From contig JAJFZO010000407.1 of assembly GCA_021397835.1 (NCBI GenBank), positions 4,030,001 to 4,094,000 on the forward strand: a DNA stretch of 64,000 bases. Direction: 5' to 3'. This document shows, in pieces, positions 49,332 to 61,654 of the stretch. The position numbers and the translations under genes are program-made. Below the pieces are notes generated by a model that saw only the letters and a program-made list of their open reading frames with translations, had not been told where the DNA came from and ran no database searches. Position 1 is the first letter of the stretch. Each line of letters opens with the position of its first letter. The stretch comes from Moringa oleifera. Taxonomy: Eukaryota; Streptophyta; Magnoliopsida; Brassicales; Moringaceae.

Positions 49332-51864
49332 ATTTAGGGAAAAGAAAGTTTTATAGTCAAAATTACATTAATGAGATGAGATATCTTTCCAAATAGGCTA
49401 TAGACAACACGATATACTTTACCAGATTTTGTGGGCAAAAGAAGCACACACAATTTGACTAAAACAATCTGTGGAGTACTACTGTTTTGTTTGAGAGAAA
49501 GCGAAGTACTTGCATAGATAAGAAGGACAAATGTATCTAATGATGTATGCACTAAGTGTTTGGTAACAAATTCCAAAGAAAAAACTTGAAATTCGTCATA
49601 CGAATAGAATGCACAACTAAATATATTTAGAATAAACATCAAATCAAGTGGAATTAAGGCATCAGATATAAGACAATAAGAAAATGTTCATTTGCAACAC
49701 AACAATTAATTTTTTTTCCTTATACATAAATACAAAGAATAATGAATTTTCTTCATCATGTACGTGCGAGTTCCAATTCAATTAATCGACATTATAGTCT
49801 TTGACTCTATGTGAATGTACAAAAAGAAAAGAAAAAATTGTTGATAATAATAACATCAATAAAAATTCTCCCAATTTGACTTCAACATCCTACATGAATT
49901 GAAGTTTATGAAAACAAGAAAAAGAATGTCTATCAAACAATTTAAACTTATTGGATCAAAATGAAAAAAATCACAAATGAAACCCTAAAAATACCTTTTT
50001 ATTTTTTAAATTAAATTGCATAAATGTTAAAACATATATTATTAAAAGAAAGCCAAAAAAGTATGAATTTTTAAACGACTTTTTTTTTTCATGTTTAATA
50101 TCTAATGGAAACATAATAGACAATAAGAACTTATCTAATCCAATTGGCAATGTTGAACCGTTATGACAATAAAATTATTTTAATTTATCATAAATTGAAG
50201 TTGTTGCTGATTTACAATCAATTTATGTTAGATACTTATTATTAATATAAGATAAAATATTTTAATAAATATGAATCCAATACTTTTTTTAAGTTGTACG
50301 TTACCATCTTATATATAACATAAAAATCTCAAAATTATAAAATATAATATTTTATTCAAATTAATTCATCATAAGTAAATTATTAAAAAATTTAAATTAA
50401 ATTATTGATGATTTATTTATTCTTTTAAAATTACAAATAAAAAAAAAGTTACCCTAAATTAATCTTGCCAATGAAAAATATGCACTTTAATTGATTTACC
50501 AATGATGATATTGGAATATATGGCACAAATAATAAAAAATATCTTCAAAATTAAGTGAATATCATGAGAAGAAAAATGTTCTATCTTGATATTGTGACAG
50601 AGCAACCATCAAAATCATTTAACTTATAATTCTAGTCCAAGTACAGTCACAATTCTAAGACACTGTAAAACAAAAATATTGAATTTAATTGTTCTCCATT
50701 TAAACTGTATGGATCTTCTGAATTCACTAGGATCTATAATCTCTTGCAAATATCATCGCATAATTTCAATCTAGCTTTTCAAATGCAAATATATATGGGC
50801 AAGTACATGAATTCACAGGGCAATGAAAATGTCAGATGATAACAGAGGCCAAGTTTCATTGATAGAGCAAACAATTTCTTGCAGATCCAATGACAAGAAG
50901 CCCACCTCCACAGGTAACCCTTATTGACAAATTGCCATGCCATTTCAGCAATCGTTTCTGATAAGTAGTCAAAAATTTGAAATTCTGCTTATATACAATT
51001 AACTGGCAGGTTGATTTTCATGATCCAATCTAGTCCTACTGTTGACAGTTGCTCCTACTTTGAAGCTGCCATGAACATAAGTAACAATTAAAATAAAAAA
51101 TGCCTGTGCTGCACTAAGGTACACATCTCAGAGAAAAAGTAGTGAATCAAAATGATAAAACAAGGAAGAAATATCTGTTCGATTTTTATGGAACTCTGTT
51201 ACTTGTGTATCAGGCTACAATCAAGTCCTAGACAAAATTATTTATTAAGTACCTTTGCTCATAAGGCGACGGCAGGACAGTCTTTAACCAATTCAATTGA
51301 ATGTTTAGCTTTGGTTTCTTGTTATTCTGGTCTTGGGGTTCCATTGAAGATCTGCCTAGATTAAATTTGATTAAATGACAAGCAAAATCAATTATTTTGT
51401 GAGGAAGCCATTTGATCATATATGCTGTGCTAAAAAACAGCCTGCATTGCAAATCTCAGTGATAGAACATGCTCCTTTTTTTGTTTCATGGGAATAGTAT
51501 CTGGATTTTGTCATCTATGTCGAACTGAAAATAAGCTGCTGCCACTTGCAGGCTTTCTGCAACCTTAATATGCCAATCAACAAAACCAAGTTATCAGTAA
51601 CATAACATCATAAGCACAATAAACCAGAAAGATGAAAAGAGAACCAAATCTCATGTAGCTGGCTCATTTAACATCACTGTTTCAAAATGGATCTCATACA
51701 AGACAGGCATTGCCAAGGAAATCTACACAGGAAAAGCACATTTTATTTTGAGTTCACCCTACATCCTCTACCACATCAGCTCTATTATCTTCTTGGCTGA
51801 AAAACCAGCCACCACTGCTATGAGTAAAAATTGCACAAATGGGAAGTGAGAAAAAAAACTCAGC
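49332..51864. other. Intergenic DNA and 3' flank of cytosolic PGK
   Basis: AT-rich with T and A runs. No gene recognised. The last few hundred bases probably hold the PGK 3' UTR, since the stop is at 51,865. Confidence 0.4.
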
Positions 51865-54800
51865 TCAAGCATCATCAAGGGCAAGGACACCAGGGAGAGG
51901 TTTCCCCTCAAGAAGCTCTAAGCTGGCACCACCTCCAGTCGAGATGTGGCTCATCTTGTCAGCAAGGCCAACCTTCTCTACAGCTGCAACAGAGTCACCC
52001 CCTCCAATTATTGTTGTCACCCCCTTGCCACTGAGCTCTGCCAGCTTCTTGGCAATTGCCTGCAAAACATGAGAACACAACCATCAATTTAGATGCAGGA
52101 TCTGCTATATGATTTTCATAGTATAACTTCAAGCCCTCAACCCTATTAAGGAACATATTTATTGGAGGTGAAGAAATATTTCTCTAGACTGATAGTTAAT
52201 GCGGAAGACTTGAAGTCATGTAGTTCCAATTTTCTTCTAAAGCCCTTAAATAGGGTTAATTGAAGTTCCACAAGAAAACAAGAGTCCACTATCATTTATC
52301 GACAACCCCTTCCCCCGAAAGAAGGGAAGAAGGAATAAAAATCAAACAAAAACAAAATAAAGTTTTCAATCCAAAAAATAGAATTACCATGTTATGCCAG
52401 ATAATCACTCAAGTAAAATATTAAATTTTAAAGTAAGCTCACAAAGAGCCTAAATCTTTTGACTTGTAATGAATATATGATGAAAAGCCTACTAGGTGCA
52501 TTCTTATATAATGAAAAAAGTCCTATTACTCACAATAAGTACAAGGGACAGAAGATAGAGATCATTGAAGCAAATCCTTAATACTATAAAATCTTCATGA
52601 TTCATACCTCAGTTCCCTGTGCAAACTTGTCAAACTCGAACACACCCATAGGTCCATTCCAAATGATGGTTTTGGTAGTGTCCAAAGATTCACTGAATTT
52701 CTTAATGGAATCAGGTCCAATATCCAAACCCATCCAACCATCCGGGATCTCAGATGCTGGAACCACCTGCAGGATTAATGAAATAAATCAGCTCCTCACC
52801 TAACATAATAACAAGAAGGATAAGTGAATCAACATCTCCTTTAAAAACCTATCCACGTGTGTGATAGAGAAAAACTAGCTTATGATCCACCGTGTACTGA
52901 AATGAAGTCATGCAATTCCCTCATCCAACTCAACAAGAAATACAAACCTTGCTATTGGCATCGGCAGCGAACTTGTCTGCAATAACTACATCAGATGGTA
53001 AAAGCAGGGACACCCCTTTAGCCTTGGCCTTCTCAATTAGCGAAGTAGCAAGATCAAGCTTGTCTTCTTCTACAAGGGATGATCCAACTTTGTATCCTTG
53101 GGCCTTGTAGAAAGTAAAGATCATGCCTCCACCAAGCAAGAGAAGGTCAACTTTCGCCAAGAGGGATTCAATCACTCCAATCTTGGTTGATACCTTTGAA
53201 CCACCAACAATTGCAGCAAAAGGCTTCTTCGGATTTGCCACAGCTCCAACAAGATAGTCAAGTTCCTAAAATCATAAACAAGTAATTGTGACAACAATGT
53301 TGAACAAAAGAGATGAACAAACACAATCATAGAATAAGCATTATATGAACGAAAAGCAGAATTAGAGAAAGAAGAATAAGAAGAAAACAGCAAAGACCTT
53401 CTGCATGAGAAAACCAGCAACAGAAGGCTTCAAGAACTTAGCCACTCCCTCAGTAGAAGCATGGGCTCTATGTGCAGTGCCAAATGCATCATTCACATAG
53501 AGATCTGCAAGTGAGGCAAGCTTCTTTGCAAATTCAGGGTCATTCTTCTCCTCCTCCCTGTAGAACCTCACATTCTCAAGCAGCAAAACACCTCCTTCCG
53601 GGATTTCAGCAACCAGTTTCTCAGCCTCCGCCCCGATACAATCATTTGCCATCCTAACCTGTAACAGGAAAACACAAAAGGGTTACTAATGAAACCATCA
53701 ATCTAGTAAAATTTGGGGCTGCAAAATTCAGTTCTTACTTTACAAAAGAATAGAGGGAAGAAAACAGACGGACCTCAACCCCAAGGAGTTCAGACAGCCT
53801 TGGCACAAGAGGCTTCAAGCTGTACTTTGGTGTGACACCCTTTGGACGGCCCTATAAAACCAAATTTACTTCAGATAAATTAGCAATGCAAGGCAAAGAT
53901 GAACACAAACTCATATCATACAGTGACAAGTTAAAGAACACGACAATAGAAATCTTCACAAGTTAAAATGCAAACATAGAACGTCTTCAAGCTAAATTTT
54001 ATGTTCTTAAGACTCCTTTATGCTTCAACATATCTTTTTCATTTTCTTTATTTTCCTTTTACTACTTCAAATGTACCCAATCAAAACCTGACATGGCAGG
54101 CCCACTTAATAAGGTCATGAAACAAACAAACCTACAGTTTAGCAGTGACAAGATGACATGTCCTCAACACCCATAGCATCAAACTTAGGCCCCCTGCTGC
54201 AATACCTTGGATTCACAGCGTCCATTTATTTACTTCATTACTTATGATGTTCTCCATTTATTGGCACAGGAAGGACCTTCAACCTGCTATAATATCTAGC
54301 ATTCACATCATAATTTATTTATTTTGATATCTAGGAGGTCTTCCATTTACTGGCACTGAAAGGACTTCTGTTCATGATTTCTCCAAGCTCACCAACTATC
54401 ATCCAGACTAAATTAAAAAGACGCAAACCTACACTTTAGCAGTGGCAAGGGGACATATCCATAGCACACATAACAGGTCGAACTTCTGAGTGCTCTTAGA
54501 GGTTAAGGCTTATTTACTATAGTTTCCTAAAGACTTGCTGAAATACCTTGCATTCCCATCATCAATTGACTGACTTCAAGACAAGCATGTTCTTCATGTA
54601 CTGGCACTCATAGGAGCTACCTTAGTTCCCAAGTTTATCAACTATATCGAGAGCTTAACTGGAAAATATTAATATGTACACTAGTAGAAACTGATGCAAG
54701 GAATTAATGTATTCATCACTGGACTTCCTCTAAAGGCTCCTCGCCATACTACTTTACAACGTCAAGATGATGCAAGCAAGTAAACAGATATAGCATTTTT

Positions 54801-56133
54801 TACAAAATTCATGGCAGAATTTTTCTTTTTAAAAATGAACAATACAATCAATCAAAAACAGAAAACAAATATATTGATAAAAAAGACAAAATTCTATCAT
54901 ATCTAGGAAGACCAGGATAAGTTGAACAACACAAAAGGACAAATTCACAAGTGAAAGAAGTGATCAGGACCAGTTGCTAAGAAACAAGAAAACTGACAGG
55001 TGATAATAATAACCGTCACAAGTTCCAAGAAAGCTGAATGACTTGAAAACAAATCCCAAAGGCATCTTTAAGCCAAAAACTGGTCAAAAACAACAAAGCT
55101 GGAGAAGAAATAAGTACATCTGAAAATCCTACAAGATTTCCTAAATGCATTCACATCAACTGTGATGGAATACATTGTAAGGGTCTTCCATCAATTAGAC
55201 CATTATACACTCTGAATGGATTAACTTAAGGCAGACGATGCACTAACTCACTGCCCCCACCTTTTTAAAAAAAAATTGAAAAAGAAAATCATCCGTTCAA
55301 CAAAAGCTCCAGCAAGTTTACATATGTTCAGGAGAAAAATCACAATTTGCAATAAAGTAGAAGGGATGTCCTAACTGCAGCACAAATATCCAACAGCATT
55401 TCTATGAATCACTGGAAAAGAGAATTCATTAGGGTCCTAGCTGCAAGGCATGAAAGTTCATCCCACGTCAGAAGTACAAGCTTATTGTGTAAGGGTTACA
55501 AAGCTTTAAGCTCTCCCATTTCAATAGCTAACTTTTGGGTGTGGTTCTTCCAAGGTTCTCAACATAATTAACAAAAAAGCAAAGTAAAACGCCACCAAAT
55601 TAAACAACTCAAGACATTAATTCACATGTCTAAAGAACAGCTGTAATGTCCACAGAACAATAAATTGAAAACCCTTCACGACCAGATTAGATGCATCAAT
55701 CAGAAAATAAATCAGTTATTAAATAGATCAGAAATACAGCTAGCTATGACAGGAAAAGAAAGGATAAACCAACATACAAATAATCAAATATGAATGTTCA
55801 CACAAAATGGTATCCAGAAATCATATCATATAAAAGGACCAAAAGCCAGTTTAGTCAAGATCAACCAAGGAAAAAAGACAACAGTATGCGGAAAAAAAAA
55901 ACACCAAATCAAGCAAATGAGAAAAGTGAGGGCTATACCAAGTGGCTAGAGAGGATAACTCTAGCTCCATGGCCCATCAAGTACTTGATGGTAGGCACTG
56001 CAGCTCTGATTCTGGTGTCATCGGTGATGTTGAAGTTGTCATCCAGAGGAACATTGAGATCAACCCTCACAAACACTCTCTTACCCTTCAGATCAGCCTC
56101 CTTCAGATCACCAACACTTCTCTTTGTCGCCAT
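51865..56133 (-). CDS. PGK: Cytosolic phosphoglycerate kinase (401 aa)
   Basis: Catalyses 1,3-bisphosphoglycerate + ADP to 3-phosphoglycerate + ATP in glycolysis. Exons on the minus strand are 56133-55939 (65 codons), 53851-53774 (26), 53658-53398 (87), 53265-52948 (106), 52766-52608 (53) and 52059-51865 (64 plus stop). All are phase 0 with GT-AG ends. The start [10 protein letters not shown] carries no transit peptide, so the product is cytosolic. The PGK signature [10 protein letters not shown] lies near residues 20-29, [20 protein letters not shown] near 122-141, and the nucleotide-binding [11 protein letters not shown] near 356-366. The total of 401 aa is the normal length. The first intron is long (about 2.1 kb). 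It lies downstream of the plastid PGK gene on the same strand and shares its exon plan. The ATG at 56,133 is preferred over the in-frame GTG before it. A TATA box and leader intron are visible upstream. Confidence 0.95.
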
Positions 56134-56159
56134 CACAACAGAACAAATACAGCCAACCT

Positions 56160-56358
56160 CTATTAAGGAGACAAAAAAGGAAACAGATCAGATTAATAAA
56201 TCAAACAAATGGCCCTAAGAAGTAAACACAAGTGAGACATTTCTCGGAAGATATCACTTACAATAACGAGAACCGAATGGAGAGGAACTAATCGCGTAAA
56301 CTCAATCTAAAAGCAAAAGACAATACGAAGAGCAAGAAGGTTCCAGAATTATATATAG
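56160..56358 (-). promoter_or_regulatory. Leader intron and TATA box of cytosolic PGK
   Basis: CTATATATAA (56,349-56,358, minus strand) is a TATA box. About 87 bp downstream a donor ATT|GTAAGT (intron start 56,261) pairs with acceptor CTTAATAG (intron end 56,160). This gives a 102-bp 5' UTR intron that ends 26 bases before the ATG. Confidence 0.65.
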
Positions 56359-56359
56359 A

Positions 56360-57420
56360 AACCAAGACAAATGATGCTCAAGCAGTGACCGTGATTTCCT
56401 AGGCGTCAGTTTTACAATTTTGCCACTTGGGACCACCACTTTCTTAAGGTGCACGGTGGGCTCGGGCCCCTGGGTTCGCTGATTGCTGAGAATAATCTGT
56501 GGTCTGGTTTGGGCTCCTGGATCTGCTGAGTCAAATCTGTGGTCCGACTAAAACACTAGGCTAATGGTATTATAATTTTATTTTACACTTTATTTTAAGG
56601 TTAAATGATTCTTTTAGGGGTTTTGGGTTATTTTCAATAGGCTTAATTATATTTTTATTAGTAATTTATTTAATATCATCCCACAATTGCAGCTTAATTT
56701 AGAATCCAAAAACATTTTCTCAAAGTGAAAATTAAAATAAAAAATAATGAATAAATACCAAATAAATATTGATAACAGACAATATAATAAGTAAAAAGCC
56801 TAAAAGTGTGATACATATATATATTGAAATAGGATGTGAATACTTTACTTATATCCTGGACTTTATTTTTATTACTTTATTTTTTTTGGGTATCTTTTAA
56901 TTGAGAGTGTTATGCAATTTTTTATTTTTATAAAAAGAATTTTGAAAATAAAAAATAATAATTTTATTATTGAAGAATATTTTGTGTTACATCCATGAAT
57001 GTAAATATATTATGGAATTATATATATTTTATTACTTTTTAAACTTATTCTCGTGTTATTATTATTTATATTTATATTTATACTAATACTGCTGAATTGA
57101 CGACAACTAGCTACCATAAGAAATTAACAACTTTGCAAGCAGTCACATGTCCCAACCATAAGAGGGGAAAGGTAACAATTTCATACCTTCCATGTGTCAT
57201 GAGTATTCTTTTGCCATTTCTCATTTTTGTCACCAAAATTATATTATAAAAATAATTTTTTTAAGAGTCAAATAATTAAATTAAATACGATGACCGGAAA
57301 GGGTGACGTTTAGTAGTTGAAAACCTTCAGGAATATACCTGGGATATTCTGGTCTTAGAATTTAAGTAATTTAACATAGAAAATGAACAATCAAACCTTA
57401 TGTTACCCTTTAATACTTTC
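56360..57420. other. AT-rich spacer between the two PGK genes (upstream part)
   Basis: 56,400-56,560 holds GC-richer DNA upstream of the cytosolic PGK TATA box. The rest is A/T-rich with no exon seen. Confidence 0.4.
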
Positions 57421-57434
57421 TGCATTACTTTCAG

Positions 57435-57479
57435 GATGAAATGCTTGATTTTTCTGAAGAGGACAACGACAAAGATTAG
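57435..57479 (+). pseudogene. Isolated terminal exon-like sequence
   Basis: An acceptor-like TGCATTACTTTCAG is followed by 14 acidic codons, DEMLDFSEEDNDKD, and a TAG stop. It looks like the last exon of an acidic-tailed protein, but no upstream exons are convincing between 56.4 and 57.4 kb. Confidence 0.25.
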
Positions 57480-58151
57480 TAGGTAAGAGTGCATCAAGGC
57501 CTCTTATTTCTGTGGCCCGAAATCATGGAGGACATGTGATCAGATTTGTCCTAAATGTAGCTTTATGGAGCTTTAATATCCATATCACACATATGGGACA
57601 GTAATATCTCATGCCACAACCAATGGCGGAGAAAGACTGCAATGCCACAAATCCATTCATGAAGCATATCTGCAGTCCTATTACTATCTTTTTCAGCAGA
57701 CTTTTGGAACCACAAAATAAAATATGTAAGCTAGTAATATCTGATTATACTACCAATAAGAAATGGGGAATCAATGGATCAGCTCTCGACAAATTAGCTA
57801 CCAGACATTTGCCAGGGCAGCCAACTGAAAGAATGAATTATGATGTGAAATGCCAAAATGTTCTCACCATGGGACTGAGTGCAGCTCTGTGGAATTGATG
57901 CTCGTTAGTTATGTAAGTGAAGGAAAAATATTAATGATAAAAATGAAACAATTTTATTTGGAAAAGCTGGGGTGGCTCTTGAAGCCCATCTGCTATAGTC
58001 TGCTCTGCAGTTCTACCTACAAGCAAGGCAGAAGCAAATGGGACCTTATATTGAGGCAACTGTAATTTACAACATGAACTCATATCTTCTACAACATATT
58101 CAGTTCTCGGTAAGAAAAACATCATTCAGGATGGGAAAAATTGGGTCGACC
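57480..58151. other. Spacer and 3' flank of plastid PGK
   Basis: A 95-codon plus-strand frame (57,611-57,898) has no recognisable domain and is probably chance. The plastid PGK 3' UTR is expected in the last few hundred bases. Confidence 0.4.
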
Positions 58152-59908
58152 TTACACGGCAACAGGGGTGGCTTCGTCAAGAGCAAGGACACCTGGAAGC
58201 TCCTTTCCTTCCAGCAACTCCAAACTGGCACCACCACCAGTTGATATGTGGCTCATCACACTGGCAACTCCTACTTTCTCTACTGCAGCAACAGAATCTC
58301 CACCTCCAATGATTGTTGTCACTCCCTTGCCACTAAGATCAGCAAGTTTCTTCGCAATAGCCTGCAAGAAGAGTTAATGTTCAATCCACCTTCTCTTCAT
58401 CCATAAAACTCATAGTGCATGTATGCATCATAAAAGCTTCGTAGCCCTACCCACTAAGAAGCCAAGGCATTTCAAGACTGATGATAGTATGACCAAGATT
58501 GTTTTAGTTGGAGACATGGTAAATGCACCTCGTTCTATTTGTCTCAACAACTTTCAGTAAAGGGAGAAAGAGCTCAATCATGGGTAGAATTGAATTCATT
58601 GCCTAGCGGAAGAGGGGAAGAGTGTAAAAGGAGCAAGGGACTAATCTGGAACTCGTATATGACTTTACAAAAGAAACAATGATAAAGCATGCATATACCC
58701 ACAAAACCTCAAAATTAAGGCCACAAGCAAGCAATTCTTGCATACCTCGGTTCCAACTGCAAACTTGTCAAACTCAAACACTCCCATTGGTCCATTCCAG
58801 ATTATTGTCTTGGTAGTGTCCAGAGCTTCATTGAATGTCTTCACAGATTCTGGCCCAATGTCCAATCCCATCCAGCCATCAGGGATGGCAGATGCTGGCA
58901 CAACCTGCATGAGCCACAATCATTTTCATATCTTGTTATGCAGGAACAAAAAAGCATATAAAAGAAAGACAAAGATGACAATCTGAATTACTTCTAGGCA
59001 TTTTTTTGGTTTAGATACAATAGCAGTTTCAGGCAATTATGACCAATCAGGTTTTTCTTTCTATCAATGAAATTGCAGAATTTCGCTAAGAGGAAAAACT
59101 TTTTAGCAACAGTTAATAAAGAGAAAAACCTTGCTTTCTGCATCAGGAGCAAACTTGTCTGCAATTACAACATCAGTGGGTAACAGTAGAGAAACTCCTT
59201 TTGCCTTGGCCTTTGCAAGGAGTGATGTTGCTAACTTAAGCTTATCTTCCTCGACCAGGGATGAACCTACTGAGAGGCCTTGTGCCTTGTAAAATGTGAA
59301 AATCATTCCACCACCAAGAAGTAAAATATCACACTTTTCTAGGAGAGACTCAATAACTCCAATCTTGGATGAGACTTTTGAACCACCCACAATGGCAGCA
59401 AATGGTCTCTTTGGGGATGAAACTGCACCAACAAGGTAGTCCAGCTCCTGAAATATCATTGGAAGAGATTGAATCATATTTTAATACTGATTAATGGAGA
59501 TCACAAACTTATTTAAGATCAGCTCCTTTATAGTTAATATACAATATCTTAAGCTGAATCCATTGTTGGTTTTAACCCAAAAGAAGAAGAACAAGAAGAA
59601 GAAGAAGAAGAAGAAGAAGAAGAAGCATAAAGTATAAGCAGAGAAGAAAACTTCTTTCACTTCTTTCCAACTATCTGCTGTAATTTGAGTAGCACTCATC
59701 TCTAACATCACAAAAATAAATGACCCTTCAAACCATGATAATTGAGGAAGGAAGTAAGACTGCTACCTTTTGCAAAAGGAAACCAGCAACTGATGGCTTC
59801 AAGAATTTTGTAACCCCCTCAGTTGAAGCATGGGCTCTATGTGCAGTCCCAAATGCATCATTCACATAGAGATCTGCTAAGGAGGCAAGCTTCTTGGCAA
59901 ACTCGGGC

Positions 59909-59946
<38 letters not shown>

Positions 59947-60959
59947 AAGAAGAAGAACACCACCTTCAGGAAGAGAGGCAACCAGCTTTTCTACCTCTGG
60001 ACCTATACAGTCATCAGCTTTCACAACCTGTCAACAGCCACATAATGCATCTCACAATCTGGAGAAAAACATATTTTGGACCCCTTACATCTTGCTACCA
60101 GAAAAGTGAAACGTGCCTGAATTCCAAGAAGTTCAGAAAGCCTAGGTACAAGAGGAGCCAAGCTGAATTTTGGAGTGACACCCTTTGGTCTTCCCTGAAA
60201 ATTCAATGGAAAGGATATCACCTAGCTCGAACAGCTTAAACTCTTAAGAACCAAGCATTAACAGCCATTTCTTTTCAAAGGAAATTGAATCCAAAATATT
60301 GAATACGATCATAACGCCACAGGGAATGCAAAGCATACAATTCCACAACACACCATCAAATTGTAATAAACTTATTACTCAAAAGAAAAATAGACGGATA
60401 GCAGTCTCAGAAAACCATAGCTATGAGTTGAAAACAATCACAAGAAGTGAGAAGAGAAGGTCAAAGCCCAAATATATTATGAGCATTTGATCCGAGACCC
60501 AAAATACCAAATGATTAGAGAGGATGGACACCGGCATACCAAATGGCTGGAAAGAATAACTTTAGCTCCCTTCTGAATCAAATGCTTGATGGTTGGAACA
60601 GCAGCGCGGACTCTGGTATCGTCAGTGATGTTTTGGTTATCATCGAGGGGTACATTCAAGTCAGCCCTCACGAACACCTTCTTTCCCTTCAAATCCACCT
60701 CAGTCAAGTCCCCAACACTCTTCTTGGCCATCAACACCACTCCTCTCGACGCTTTGCCGCTCAAGGATCGGACTCTGGACTCCACATGTTGGGAGAAGCG
60801 CGGGTCTGCCACAGCGGAGAAGCCGAGGCCGCGGAGGGAGACGTGGTGGCGAGTGGACGGCACGCGCAGGAGGGAGGCGCTGGCGCGCGTAGCGGTGGAG
60901 GAAGTACCAGCTGTGGTTTTGAGGAGAGAAAGGGTAGTGCTTGTGGTGGCAGAGGCCAT
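58152..60959 (-). CDS. PGK: Plastid phosphoglycerate kinase (481 aa)
   Basis: The chloroplast PGK acts in the Calvin cycle, phosphorylating 3-phosphoglycerate with ATP. Exons on the minus strand are 60959-60540 (140 codons), 60194-60117 (26), 60027-59767 (87), 59447-59130 (106), 58904-58746 (53) and 58361-58152 (69 plus stop). All are phase 0. The first 75 or so residues are a Ser/Thr/Arg-rich transit peptide; mature-like sequence starts near [20 protein letters not shown]. The PGK signature [10 protein letters not shown] and the nucleotide loop [11 protein letters not shown] are intact, and the C-terminus is DEATPVAV. Intron 2 starts with GC (CAG|GCACGT) instead of GT; the other four use GT-AG. 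Exons 2 to 5 have exactly the lengths of the cytosolic gene. Its upstream neighbour is transcribed divergently. The gene looks fully functional. Confidence 0.95.
59576..59626. repeat. (GAA)n repeat in plastid PGK intron 3
   Basis: About 14 AAG units with one interruption (AACAAG), inside the 319-bp intron at 59,448-59,766. Confidence 0.9.
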
Positions 60960-61654
60960 CTTTCGAAAGAGAGTGAATGAATGTGTCAGTGCTTGTGGTG
61001 TGAGTAACAGAGAGAAATAGAGAGGGGTAAGAAGGGGTTTATGTAGATGTGACGCTCAGAGAGAGTGAGAGAGAGAGAGAGGAAGATGTGGACGTGAAGA
61101 GGAATGGAGTGATTGGGTAACATGTGACGAGCCCAGATTTTCTCTTATCGTTGAGGAGAGGTAGAAGATGGTCGATGCTTTTGAGAACCTGAAGCTAACA
61201 CTAAGGCTCCACGGTCCACGCGCTCCTTCTGAGTTTGGACTCTTCTCTATAGTACTCACTCCTTGTTTCTTGCTATTCTTTTTGTTTTTTATTTAAAAAA
61301 CCATATTAAACAGAAAAAAATTATTAAAAATATTTTTAAACTTTCGGTGTAGCCCATAAGTTCTCAGGTTTCTTTCGGTTGGGCCTTCATGCACCTCAAC
61401 AATTGGGCCCATGGGAACAAATGGGTGCTAAGAGGGAAGCCCAATGTGCCTGTAGTACAGTCAACTGATGACGTGGTGAGATGCAAGGACTTTCCGTTGG
61501 TATATTGCCACGTCACCTCGACCTATCAATTTTTCCGGCTGACGTGGTAACTTGAGATGAACAAATATTAATTAAAGAATTTTTTATAAGACCAAATGCG
61601 GAAGCAGTCTTATTACCCAAACTGCCAGAGCTCTGCTCTAACGAACACTTTCCC
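60960..61654. promoter_or_regulatory. Shared divergent promoter, plastid PGK and VIR3-like gene
   Basis: 695 bp separate the two start codons. The VIR3-like side has a TATAAG box (about 61,584-61,590). The PGK side has only a weak ACATAAAC near 61,040 and a CT-rich leader, and it carries an I-box-like CTTATC at 61,144-61,149. Three exact copies of the 8-mer TGACGTGG (one inverted) occupy 61,469-61,547. Confidence 0.5.
61469..61547. promoter_or_regulatory. Cluster of three TGACGTGG elements
   Basis: TGACGTGG at 61,469-61,476, CCACGTCA (its reverse complement) at 61,508-61,515, and TGACGTGG at 61,540-61,547. This is an ACGT-core C-box/ABRE-type site bound by plant bZIP factors. Start-to-start spacings are 39 and 32 bp. 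Confidence 0.7.

Noticed and set aside
53472..53657. Plus-strand frame inside cytosolic PGK exon 3
   Set aside because: Antisense shadow of a conserved exon; the same happens at 59,823-60,239 in the plastid gene.
57611..57898. 95-codon plus-strand frame between the PGK genes
   Set aside because: No recognised domain, no promoter or splice support, and it lies in the expected 3' flank of plastid PGK.
60543..61020. Two plus-strand frames of 145 and 144 codons over plastid PGK exon 1
   Set aside because: Antisense to the GC-rich transit-peptide exon; no separate promoter or domain.
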